This document shows positions 35,789 through 46,574 of a DNA stretch of 64,000 nucleotides, in pieces. This DNA is from Pocillopora verrucosa. Its lineage: Eukaryota > Cnidaria > Anthozoa > Scleractinia > Pocilloporidae. How positions within the stretch are numbered: position 1 is the first letter of the stretch; each line of letters begins with the position of its first letter. The stretch covers positions 14,077,628 through 14,141,627 of the forward strand of contig NC_089318.1 of the NCBI RefSeq assembly GCF_036669915.1, written 5' to 3'. Both the position numbers and the translations under genes were made by a program. The notes beneath the pieces are model-generated. The model had not been told where the DNA came from. It saw only the letters and a program-made list of their open reading frames with translations, and did not search any database.

Positions 35789-36304
35789 GTAGTATTTTGA
35801 AGGAAAAAAAGTAAGTCAAGCGCGCTTTGTGCTTTGGTAATACTCTTGTATATACGCTTTAACTCAAGATGTAGATGAAACTTGCTCCGGTTTGGAATAG
35901 ATATGATTATTACTACAAATTTCTTGGCTTAGCCTGAAAATTTGACCTAATTCTTAATTGTAAGAATTAATATCCCTTCCCACCATACAAGGAGTTAAAG
36001 GGTTGAATTAGTACCCTGTATGATTCTTTTTATTAACTTTTTTATAACCTATAGGATTTTCCTTATGTTCATATAACACACAATTGCCTACGATATTGAA
36101 CTTTTAACCATTTTTCTCATCAAATTGGGTTATGTTTTCCCTTATTTTTTTTCATGATTTTATTTTAGTTTATTTGACAAAATCATTTCACCCAAATGAG
36201 GTAGAGTTGTAACTGGATCCCACTGATGGTTTTTCTCTTATAATACCAACAGTATAGTTCAACATTGGAACTGTAGGATATTATTATGGCTTTACAAAAA
36301 TATT

Positions 36305-39184
36305 TAGAGGTTAACTTTAATTAGATCTAAGAAGCATATTACACTGTTAATACTACATGTATCATTGTAGTTAATTTTTTTGGAAATAAAGCAAGTATGT
36401 TTTAATGTATGTGTTGGCCAATTTTAATAGCAGGATTGGTTTCATCTTAAACAGCCTGCAGGCTTAAATGTGCTGACCCCATCCCCAATCATCAGAATAC
36501 CACCACAAAAAAAATATATAGAAACACACAATTAAAAAATGTGTATATTCAATTCAAAAATTTAAACTTTGTCCAATTGGCATGGTTTGAACGTCACTCA
36601 AATTTACCTTCAACCAAACTGGTTTTTAGCTCAGCCCTTACTGAATCTGTTCAACATAATCTGGGCTGTGCATTGATGAGTCAAGAGTTAAACTCTTAGT
36701 TTTCTTCTCTACTGTAGCTGCCAGACATTTCCTTCTAAATTAGTTATGAAAATTTGGTGTTTAATCAAAGTAACAGCTTCTACCTGATAAGTTTGAATAT
36801 TCTCATTACCTGTTTGCTTGGTAATTTATGGATATCATGCAAAGAAGTGAGTGCATGTCAATCACTTCTGGGAGTTTAAGGGTCATAGAAGAACGAAAGA
36901 TGTAACTGACAGGCTCTGAAAAAAAAAGTTACTGCCATCTCCAAGAAGAGTTGAACAAGCTTGAAAAGGCTTACACCTTTTCTGTACTGCCTTGTAGCAA
37001 AGTAAGAGGATACAACTTTGTATCAAAAATACAGTTATGCCTACCATCTACACTGATTTAAAGAAATTGTGCATTGTGTACAACAAAAGAGAGAATGTTT
37101 TCAAAATTCTCTTCAAGCCAAACAAATTGTAATTTAAATTAGATTAATTTCAAGGGCTGAGTCGATCTCCTCTCCACCATAAAAATGATGGATGATTCCA
37201 AAATGCTGTGTCATTACTTCTCTGTACTTTCTCAAAAGCATATCATACCATTATTACATGTATTCACAGTGATCCCAAGTGGTTGTTGTGTTCTCTAAAT
37301 TGTGTAACAAAGTATTGACAAGACCTTAATTTAGGCCATTTACCATTGTATCAAACACTGCAGAAGAGTCGATTACATTGTGCTTTCCGTAAAATTCACC
37401 ACACAACTGCAATGCAACTTTACTTTGGTGCCTGATCATGTGCTTGATACAGTTCACAGAATATAGACCAAATAGCACTCCGAGCACATATAGCAAACAG
37501 GAATCCAATAGAAAATTATGGAATGTCTCTCCACAGGTCAAGTTTCTGTACAATCATAGAATGAATTTAATTGGCCATACATGCAGTCAATCACTACTTC
37601 TGTCTCTTTTCCCTATAATTATTTCACAATACCTCTCAAGTCAAGAAAATAAATAAGCGTGTTCGATTTTGTTGTTTGTTAATCAGATGAGATCCATCTT
37701 CCCAAGCTTGCTGTACTTATTCATGTAACCCTTTAACTCCCAAGATCTCATTAGTAATTCTCCTTAATGTCTGCCATATAGTTTTCCTGATGTTAGTTTG
37801 GAGAATTTGGTTTTAGATCAACTACATGTAATAATCCCCTTATTAAGATTTTTCTCTATTCTTATCACTTATCTGCTTGATATTGTATTGATATTGTAAG
37901 GAGAAATTCTGTCTTGATCACTCATGAATGGGAGTTAAAGTGTTAAAAAGCTGTACCTTATTTGTAATATTTTGCAAAGAGCATTTTTCCCCTGGCTTGC
38001 ATGATCTCATATAAATTAACTCATAGTGTTTTAATGTACAAACACATACATTTACATTCCATGGCCAACCTAGGGCAGCATGAGATTATTTATATATTTT
38101 TTTTTCTATGATGTCTCATTCTTCCAATGTAGGCAACATTATACTCTCCATTTCTCTTTCCCCATGTCACTAAAGTCTTTTTACCATTTTAATAGACCTA
38201 CAAATAAACCCATAAATTGTACACATTTTTGAGTGTTGTAAACATCATCTTCATTTTCCTTTAGAGGCTATGAGTCTAATCATAACCATTACAATTTCAT
38301 CAAATGTGATTGGTGCATAAGCTGCTTTATTTTTCATTAATCATTCTGTACAGCTGTGATCGGACAGCGCAAATGGTAAATGGACAGTTGGCTGTAATCG
38401 GACAACCCTAACGAACGGGCGCTTATTTAAAATTTCGGGTAAAAGGAGAGGTGCTTATTGGTCCATGAAGACTTGAGAATGGTCTAGTTGCTTCTGAGAA
38501 GTTAATTGTGTTCACCAAAACGCGGCAAAGGGACAATATTTAAAAGAACAGTAAGCACATGAAGATTGGAAAAACTGGGAGTGACTTAATGGAAAATAAG
38601 ATTTTCTGGTAACTACAGTACTTAAATGGGAAAAAAAAGGAAAAACTGGTAGTAACATGTTCATACATGTTTTACTCGTACAGATTTGGTTATTTTTCAA
38701 TTTAAATCTGAAACTATGGAGAGTTGAAGATTCTTTGGCTCTCCTGCAATCCTACAAAACAATATATTTTACCGATAATTATCAAATAGTTAGGAAGAGG
38801 CGAGAGTAGAAGAGTAGAATATCACGCTGATGATTACATCTTGTATGTTGACTCGTTTACTGCTTTGTGATGGTTGAGTAGTACTGTGCATGCTCAAACT
38901 CTGCCAGAATGACAATGAAAGAGGGCTTTGGAATAATTTACCATGAAGGGTTTCTAGTTGTACTCATTAAAAATTGCACATACAATGCAGTCCCAAGAGA
39001 TTTGACCTTCGCAGATTTTTAATATAAAAATAAAAACTATTTTAACAGCAACCCATCGAGTTTCTCAGATTCAAAGAGAATAAATAAAATTTCTATGAAT
39101 GTGTCTTCAGCCTATTCCAATGTGTTGAGACATTGAAACAAAATTCCATAAAAATTTAAACAACCGAAGGAATGATCAAGGTAG
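36305..39184. other. Intergenic, AT-rich, with a MITE
   Basis: Starts at the right edge of duplication copy 1. An AATAAA at about 36384 could serve the membrane-protein gene. A minus ORF at 37326-37553 (contains FLLDSCLLYVLGVLFGLYS) has no support beyond its length. The MITE at 37727-37944 is listed separately. Otherwise I see no gene. Confidence 0.45.
37727..37944 (+). repeat. MITE-like element with CCCTTTAACTCCC terminal inverted repeats
   Basis: The left end is aaccctttaactccc and the right end is gggagttaaagtgtt. Reverse-complemented, the right end differs from the left by one base in 15. Length is about 218 bases and there is no ORF. A gggagttaaag-like end also occurs near 36000 and near 36870, so related partial copies are probably scattered here. 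Confidence 0.7.
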
Positions 39185-39520
39185 CAGTCTCCAAAGAAGC
39201 CTAAAAGTACTCTTTTTGTGCCGGTTTCGCTGCAACCAACTCACAATAACGATTCCCTTCACCAGGAAACAATCACAATAAAGATACAGGAAGAATCGAT
39301 ACAAAAATATCTGGTGAGTGAAAATACCAACCCGATTTGGCTCTTCTCAGACTGTTTGGGTATTTCCATTGTGAAGATGACCGATACTGAAAAAAATAGT
39401 TTTGAAAGCTTTGATCAATTGGAGACGGTGAGTCAGTTCATGGCGTGTGACATATGCTTAGAAGCGTCAGTGTTCACAGGTAGGAAGTTTCCGCCCCATT
39501 CCTGGAGAGTTTGAGGTTGT
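39185..39520 (-). pseudogene. Probable relic of the methyltransferase gene
   Basis: The plus strand at about 39185-39275 (cagtctccaaagaag, gccggttt.gc.gcaaccaac, cccttcaccaggaaacaa) matches the 3' end and flank of the methyltransferase at about 41858-41943. On the minus strand it encodes FPGEGN.Y..LVAAKP, the C-terminus of that protein. A second short match lies at about 39495-39515 (cattcctgg.gagtttgagg), corresponding to 42375-42395. The distance between the blocks is shorter than in the intact gene, so the middle is deleted or unrecognisable. Confidence 0.55.
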
Positions 39521-39599
39521 GGAGATAAAGTGGTAAACAATGCCATGTCTATTGTACGTTACTTGATTTCATGCCAACATTACAACGTTCCATAGTTGT

Positions 39600-41880
39600 G
39601 GGGGCGTAAGTGAGTGAAAATACCAAACCACGTTGGCTTTTTCAACTGTTTGAGTCGTGCTCCAAATCCCACCACATGCTGAGCCACAGCGCTTACTGCA
39701 ATTAATTATGACTCATTAATCTAGTAGCGTCCAATGGTAATAATCGTTTCAGAAAATATCTCTAATTATATTTGATCTGAATATTTATATATTATCTCGA
39801 TTTCTAATAAAGTTCGGATATAACGCGCGCTGTCATTGGTTGAAAGAGCGTGCTCTATGAGAGTATAGAGCATAGAGCTGAGTTAAAGCTGTCGCCACAT
39901 CTCCCAAATTGGACTATGTCCGACCTTTCCCGGGACTTTTCTGTAGCTTTTTTTCGTTAATTGAAAGTGAAATTTCGAAACAAGCGAGCCGGCAAGTAGC
40001 AACAGAACAACCAAACAAAGGTTTATAAACATGCCAGGCACCGTAATTGACGTTATTATAACGAGAGCAGAGACGAAAATCCTGAAAAAAAAAATTGGAC
40101 AGTCCGAGTTTTGAAGGTTTTCACGCTCAGGTAGATTGCAAGCTTACGAGTGGTAATAAAAATAAAACACAGCTAACACTCGTATAGTATATAAAGTTCG
40201 ATTTCAAAAACAAAACAGAACAAAACAGGAATGATAAAAAATATAGCCAAAGTGGCATAACTGATATAATTCATACCAATCATGACGGTGTCGGAGCGAT
40301 TACTGAAGTCCAACGTGGCTAGCTCGGAGATCGCCAGTGAAGCATGCCTCAGAAATTACATCGACCGCCCTTCGAGTGAACAACTAAGGGCTTGCTCTGA
40401 TGTCCTTTCCGATGCGTTGAGTAGTGAAGTCCACATCAGTCACTGCAACCGAGTTTTACGGCTCTGTCATCACGAGCAATCTTCATGTTTCGGTGAATTC
40501 GGCTGTCCTTCTTTCGTAAAACTCGCCTTGAGCAGTTTGTTTACTAGTTGTCATGTGAAAAAACTTGCGTGTTTTTGTGAGCCACAATTCGGCCGGATTT
40601 CACTGAACATTTCACCTCCACATTCTGTAATAGAGATTAAAAAAGCAAAAGTGTTAGATTAGACCTACCAAACTATTTAAGTTTGTAAACAATTCCTGCA
40701 GAATGAACTTTGATGGTTTGACATTTTTGACAGCTTTAGTCCAGTACAGCCAATCAGATTATTTGAACTATTATAACAACAATTATGATTGGCCTATTGT
40801 AGCGTGCTTTATGAAAGTAGAAAGCATGCTGACGACACTGTGGTTCGCTTTGGATTTAAAATTTATTTTGAAAATTGAAAGTAATGCGCAGGGAATTTAA
40901 TGGATTCTTTATTATAAAACAAATAGAGAAGCCTTGACTGTGCTCTGTTCTGTTGAAAAGCACTTAGGAAGCGGTTAGAGCACTCAAGAACTCACTCTCC
41001 CTACACCTCTTTCGTGCTCTAACCGCTTCCTGCGTGCTTTACAACAGAACAAAGCACAGTCAAAGCTTCTCTATTTGTTAAGTATAACTTTATTAAGACC
41101 CGCTTATGACTGACTATATAAAACCGAATCTGTTACTCCTGATTGAGTGGTGCGTATAATCTTGTAGCGACATGTCGACATCAGTTAACTGACATAAACT
41201 ATTTATTTGACTACAATACTAAGATGAACGACACTGATAAAATATTCTACAGCTTCAGGAAGTTATTATCAGTTAAAAAGCAATACCATGATGAGAAGCA
41301 TATGCTAAGAGGCATCAGTTTCCAATTTATATGCAGCACATAAACCAGCTTTCATGAAGATAAACACCTTGTGCTGTGTACTGAATCGGGAGTGCGGGGG
41401 AGGTGGTTAACTAAACGCTTACACATTGTTCATCGTTCTCTCTGATTTGTACTTGAATCTGAACACTGTGCTTCTTTCTTGTCTAGTGTGGTCAAGCGTG
41501 GCACAAACTCGTTTTGTCTTAATATTAACATCAAGTAATTGCGTGATAATTGCTCGTTATCATTATTATGGAAATTTAAGATAACTGAATTATTAGCATT
41601 TCTTGTTTACATTCTTGGAAAGTGACTCTTCACAACATTCCAATAAGATTAACACTTATCCTTTATATCTGCCCAATCCGTGCAACACGAAAACGAGTTT
41701 CGATGATTTTTTGCTATGATCTTCGAGGATAACCAGCTACATGCTCTATAAAAAGAACTCTAACGATTTCCTAATTTGAAGAGAACAAGAATATACTGAA
41801 AATACGTTCGCATAAAATTCCGTGACATGAACACTGGAAAAATTGGCTAATTCAACAGTCTTCAAAGGAGGAAGCAGAGA
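39600..41880. other. Intergenic with repeats and one unassigned ORF
   Basis: A plus ORF of 126 codons at 40282-40662 starts MTVSERLLKSNVASSE and is Cys/His-rich in its middle (CHHEQSSCFGEFGCP). I recognise no domain and cannot exclude chance. Repeat-like words (gcgcgctgtcattgg, gagtatagagcatagagc) lie near 39830-39900, and a foldback element is at 40918-41079. Confidence 0.4.
40918..41079 (+). repeat. Foldback element with 66-base arms
   Basis: Left arm 40918-40983 and right arm 41014-41079 are complementary with few mismatches, around a 30-base loop. Ends are aacaaatagag and ctctatttgtt. The flanking attctttattata resembles the flank of the foldback at 28890-29057, although the inner arm sequences differ. 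Confidence 0.88.
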
Positions 41881-41884
41881 TATT

Positions 41885-42670
41885 TTATACCGGTTTTGCC
41901 GCAACCAACACACAATAGTGATCACCTTCACCAGGAAACAACTTAAATGGTGAAGAATTTTCTCCACTTGTGTACCGAGTGCAGAAACTTGCCAGCCTGT
42001 CTTTTCTTATTAGCTTGCGATCAAACAAGCCATGTGAATCTGCCCAGAAAAACGAAATCATTTCTTCTTCGTTATCAAATACAAAGGCATCACTTTTCAC
42101 GTCGTAACTCTTCACAATATCAAAGCCGACAGCTGCACACATCTCCTCTATCTTTGCTTTCTCTATGAAGTGCCACTTGCTTAATATAGTGTTACAGTTT
42201 TCTGGGACAAGTTCTTTAAAAAAGCGCTCAAACATGCTAACCAATGAATCTTCGTACGACAACAGAATTTTCCCGCCTGGTTTAAGGCTCTGAAACGAGT
42301 TCTTGAAGGCCTCATGTTTGTCCTGAATCCAGTGAAGCACAAAGTTGGAAAAGACAACGTCGTAACACTGTGATCCCATTCCTGGGAAGTTTGAGGCACT
42401 TCCTTCTTGAATGGCAAGATTACTGATTCCTCCGTGTGTTTTTTGGGCCAATTGAACTCGAGCAGTGTCAGGGTCCACGGCTACAACCTTTCCATCTCTT
42501 CCCACGAGCTCCGCCAAATGGGCAGACAGTTCTCCAGTGCCACATCCTAAATCCAAGATCACATTTCCAAGACGTGGTTGAACATTTTCAATTAACTTTC
42601 TGCCCCAAGATCTTTGCATCGTGGCTGAAGCTTGCTGGTAACCCTTAGCTGCTTGCGCACTGTTTATCAT
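41885..42670 (-). CDS. Class I SAM-dependent methyltransferase, 261 aa, intronless
   Basis: It transfers a methyl group from S-adenosylmethionine to an unknown substrate, probably in the cytosol, since no signal peptide or membrane helix is present. Motif I is VILDLGCGTGEL (residues 37-48). The acidic residue after beta 2 is D66 in KVVAVDPD. The motif II/III region is YDVVFSNFVLHW (103-114), and LKPGGKILLS (129-138) is the usual strand 5 motif. This is the Methyltransf_11/25 fold. Small-molecule enzymes such as juvenile-hormone-acid or malonyl-ACP type O-methyltransferases share this layout, but the substrate cannot be read from sequence. The start ATG at 42670 gives a full-length domain. The lack of introns among intron-bearing neighbours is compatible with a retrocopy or an intronless family. 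A MITE lies 116 bases upstream, inside the likely promoter. Confidence 0.85.
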   Translation of the reverse strand: MINSAQAAKGYQQASATMQRSWGRKLIENVQPRLGNVILDLGCGTGELSAHLAELVGRDGKVVAVDPDTARVQLAQKTHGGISNLAIQEGSASNFPGMGSQCYDVVFSNFVLHWIQDKHEAFKNSFQSLKPGGKILLSYEDSLVSMFERFFKELVPENCNTILSKWHFIEKAKIEEMCAAVGFDIVKSYDVKSDAFVFDNEEEMISFFWADSHGLFDRKLIRKDRLASFCTRYTSGENSSPFKLFPGEGDHYCVLVAAKPV

Positions 42671-42785
42671 GATTGATGACAGACGGAGACGGTACGGAGA
42701 ATGATTTCACGATCAGGTTGAACTGTACTCTGATGGTAACTACAAGGGGTTTCAAGAGGCCTTTATAATCATAATGCTGAGTCAC

Positions 42786-42929
42786 AAGGTTACGCTTGAA
42801 AGCATTAGTTTCATCAGATGAAGGACCATTCATTATTCATCGCCTGGGAAGGAGGGGTATGGAGCGGAGAATTCGCGGGGGAAAGATCACATGGCTTTAA
42901 GCTAAACTAATGCTTCTCAGCATAACCTT
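42786..42929 (+). repeat. MITE family 2, short copy, in the methyltransferase 5' flank
   Basis: The left end aaggttacgcttgaaagc and right end tgcttctcagcataacctt form imperfect terminal inverted repeats, followed inward by catcagatgaaggaccattc. The same ends occur at 45021-45342. At 144 bases this is an internally shorter form. No clear target-site duplication was found. Confidence 0.75.
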
Positions 42930-45900
42930 CGTCCCAAAGAAGTTTTATTTGCTTGTGAAACTACCGACTAAATACAGGAATGGCTCCGACCTGTAATTGG
43001 AAGATAAAAATAGTAAAAGAGTAAAAGTTAATAAGTTGTATCTTAAGTTCTTGCTCGTGAGTATTGTTAACCGCGTGTCTCGAAGCGGAACAATGAAATA
43101 TCAATGCGAGTGAAAACACCGATGTGTCAAACAAGAAATGGTTACTTACGTAGTGAAGGGAAGGCAGCCTTTCTTGCTCAGCGAGGTCATTCAGCGATAT
43201 TTCGGCGATGAAAAAGTCATCTGCTGACTAGCTCCGCTAACTAAACTCATTTAGTCAGTTCAGGAGGACGACCAGAGACTGGAGCCATTCCTGTATTTCA
43301 CCGCTGACAGGGATAGCTCCGACTCAAACGGTTATTAATTTTTTTTTTCAATGATTTTTTGAACAATTTTTAAAAAAATTTAAAACTGAACAAGAGAGCA
43401 GCGCTCTGCAAACAGTAGTTGTAAAACTTCTTTATTCTCTGACGCGTTTCGTCTAACTGTCGTAAACTTCCTAAGGGAGTTTTACAAGTTAACACTAAAC
43501 GCCTATATCTATATGCCATTGTTGACGGCTATTGCGGGGGCTAATGACCGTAAGGGCTTGGCTGGACCTACGGGCAGGAATAAGCAAAGTTGTGATACTT
43601 TGAATTTAATTTTTTTTAGGCAAGGTGAGAGATATATTTTGGGAGCTACAGTTTTTGCTGAAATTGTTCAAATTTGAAAAATCGAAGAGGCTTTTTACAG
43701 ATGATGCCTGGAAAGCAGTTGACAAATGAGGTTAGGATGGCTCGTGTACTTTACAGAAAATATGATTTATGTTCTACTCATTCTTTCCTAAATTTAAGTG
43801 GTATAAATACCTTGTCTAAAACAGTAGTGTGATACAATAGCAAACGAGATATACTCGTTCCAATACAGCGTCATGTGATGAACAGCCTTCATTGATTTTA
43901 GAACAAGTTTTAAACACACTGCACAGCGCTTTTCCACCCAACAACTCGCACTGTCCTTTGCGTAGATTTCCTCCTCACCACGTGGACTTCCTCTGTATAG
44001 CTTTAAAAAGCGATCAATGATCATTGGAATCTTTTCAACCTCTATGGAGTAAAGCTCTTTGAGAAGATGTCGTTGTTGTCTTGTCCCACGATCTCTTTGT
44101 GCACGTTTAAATCCGCACCAAAATAAAACCAACGAGGAAAAACAAAGAATGTATACCGCATTCATAGAAATTATCGAAAGTTCACAGAATTTGAAAATCG
44201 AGATGCTGAAAATGTGGTTGAAACCTAAAGGACCTGAAAATGCGGAGAAAACTTTAACAAAACCCCAAAATCGAAAGAAGGACCCTGAAGGTGAATCCAT
44301 GCATTTTTTTCCCCTAGCTCTTGTCAGGAAACCAAAAGATATATGAATCGATTTCAAAACTTAAACTCCAATTTTCTTTTCACGGCAAGATCCTTTGACT
44401 CTCCAGCTGTTAATATTAATGGAGAGATTAAGCTTTGCACGAGACCTGAGCCTGTTTTTGCACCAGTCGGCCATGAAAAGAAAATCTATACCACCTGTAG
44501 TTTGTCTCACTCTTAGTAGAACGAGAAGCACAAGTCGAACTAACTTCAAACAGAAGCTTCGCTATACAATTTTATTTCACTACTTTTTTTTATTTGAGAT
44601 GAATAACGAGAAGTAAGTAGCATTTCACAAGGCCTTCATTTTATTAGCGCTGCATAATAGATTTGAGACGAGTCGGGGAGAGGTTTGCCGGGGGTCTAGC
44701 ACCAATTATACAAATAAGTCAGTGCTAGACGTAGATTCTTTGCAGTCCTCTCGCTCGCTTGCCTTAACGCTTGAAAGGTTAACAATGAGGGTCTGCACGC
44801 AGGCTAAGATTTACGTCAATTTTTCACAATCCCTGTAGATCGAGTCGTGCGCAGTCGTGCGCGACTCTTTTTGTCCTTCGCGAAGCATGAATGTTATAAA
44901 GAGTGATGAAACAACATGATAAACTGTATCGTATTGTATGTAAACAAGTGTGGTTGGAGGTAAAAACGTGACTAGTGAGGAAGAGCTACTTCATGATGAT
45001 ATCATCCATGACTTCTAATGAGGTTACGCTTAGAAGCATTCATCAGATAAAGGACCATTCATTAACTATCCCCTGGTATGGGGGGGGGGGGGGAAAGGGG
45101 GAGAATGGGGGGGGGTCATATGGTTTTAAGGGGGGAAGGTAACAGACGGAGGGAGGGTAAATCGACAACAGCAGAGCATAAAGAGCGAATTGACTGTCAA
45201 TAAACTCTCAGTGAACGGAGATCATAGTAATAATATTTTATCATAACACAACAAAAATCCTCCACAACACCCATCCCTCCTAGGTGGTAAAACAATGACC
45301 GGACCTTTATCTGAGGAAACTAATGCTTCTCAGCATAACCTTACTCCCCAGGAAGTGCTATTTTTGTTTGCACTCACGTTTTGTGCTCGCAAATATAAGT
45401 TAAATGGTACTAAATTATATTGTGCAACCTAAATTTGTATTTCAAGGCAGACAATTTTCTGTTTACGGGTTTGTGAAATATGTTTGAAGATGACTTTTCC
45501 AAACAGTGTCAACTGATTTCCTCTCCTTGATAAAGCGTTTGTATTAGAAGTGTTTTATATTTCTGTGATACAAAATACGCATTTGTGCACCAGCCTGCAC
45601 CGAAGATAGCTTAAACAACCGTTTAAGCTCTCTTCTTTAAACAACTTCGGACACCTGTAATCGGACATTTGAAGCAGCCATCATCCACTCAGCCAAGTCC
45701 ACTAATTACAGAATTAATCACATTAACCATAGGAACAACCAGTAATCCTAAAATGAATTGAGGAATTTCTAAAATGGAGAATTTTTTTTCACTTTAGACA
45801 TAGTCTCTACCAGAGATATTTGACCAAAATTTATTTGTTGTTTTTGGAAATTATAATGGTTATGATTACTTGGTAACAAGACTTCTTGTCGTCTAATTCT

Positions 45901-46574
45901 GTCTGTAATCATACGAGTGACTAACAAATTGGACTCTCACTTAGCAGTCATCCAATTTTGTCAATCACTGGTACTGTATGACTACAGATGGAATTGGACT
46001 CCACTCGGTCCTATTACTGTTATAAATCACTTCATTTGAACTGAGTAGGAATTGCTGTGCATGTGCAACAGAATTGAAACTTCTCAGACCTTTCTAGCTA
46101 TGAAGTAACCCGACATTTTAGCCAAGGTAAGATCTCTTAATATAGTCTCCAACATGTAGTTAGCAATTGCTATAGGTCGAAAGTAAACTCCAGAATTTTT
46201 GCATTTCAAAACTTGATCTGTTTAGGGGTCTTAAAATCATTGTTAGTGGCAGAATTCCATATACTTTCAAGAATTCCATATTTTGTACAAAACTTCTTCA
46301 TACAAACATAAGTATTGGATAAATTTTACACGATTTTACACATAAGGCATTATCCATAAAGGATGGTAATATGAACCTATGATGACTTCACTGCATATGT
46401 GAAAGGCCAGTCCAGAAACCCCTACCTGAACAACCATGCATTTGCAGTGTACATGTAAAGCAAAAGGCTCACACTTAGGGTTTCATTTTTTGTATATTTT
46501 CACATGGTTACTGTGTGACCATGCCGCAGGTCAAGAAAAAAGACAATGCAAATCCAGTAACAATATCAGAGGCG
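42930..46574. other. Intergenic with repeats, no supported gene
   Basis: A minus ORF of 187 codons at 43794-44357 is hydrophobic at its start (contains FSALSG-like and VLFWCGFK stretches), and an overlapping plus ORF exists at 44059-44346. Neither has a motif I recognise. A long G run (about 45079-45118) lies inside the larger MITE copy. Around 45640-46250 the sequence is AT-rich and repeat-like. Confidence 0.4.
45021..45342 (+). repeat. MITE family 2, long copy with poly-G interior
   Basis: The left end is aggttacgcttagaagcatt, followed by catcagataaaggaccattc. The right end is gacctttatctgaggaaac then taatgcttctcagcataacc. The complementary termini span about 45 bases. The interior holds G runs of 14 and 8 bases. 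Same family as 42786-42929. Confidence 0.78.

Larger units (their letters stand above)
21858..36304 (+). repeat. Segmental duplication, copy 1 (about 14.4 kb, probable source)
   Basis: Aligns end to end with 49463-63973 in direct orientation. The left edge is tagtgg followed by atgctgactgg in both copies. The right edge is tttacaaaaatatt in both. Outside these limits similarity stops at once. Paralogue B runs across the left edge of this copy without interruption but is cut at the edge of the other, so this copy is probably ancestral. Main differences between copies: about 1.2 kb present only here (31385-32602), about 130 bases present only in copy 2 (58783-58910), and a LINE fragment only in copy 2 (59706-60851). 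Confidence 0.93.

Noticed and set aside
37326-37553. Minus-strand ORF of 75 codons as a gene
   Set aside because: It has no motif and no paralogue in the window, its splice context is unclear, and it lies in repeat-rich sequence.
43794-44357. Minus-strand ORF of 187 codons as a gene
   Set aside because: It has no recognisable domain and overlaps another open frame on the opposite strand. Composition alone is not enough.
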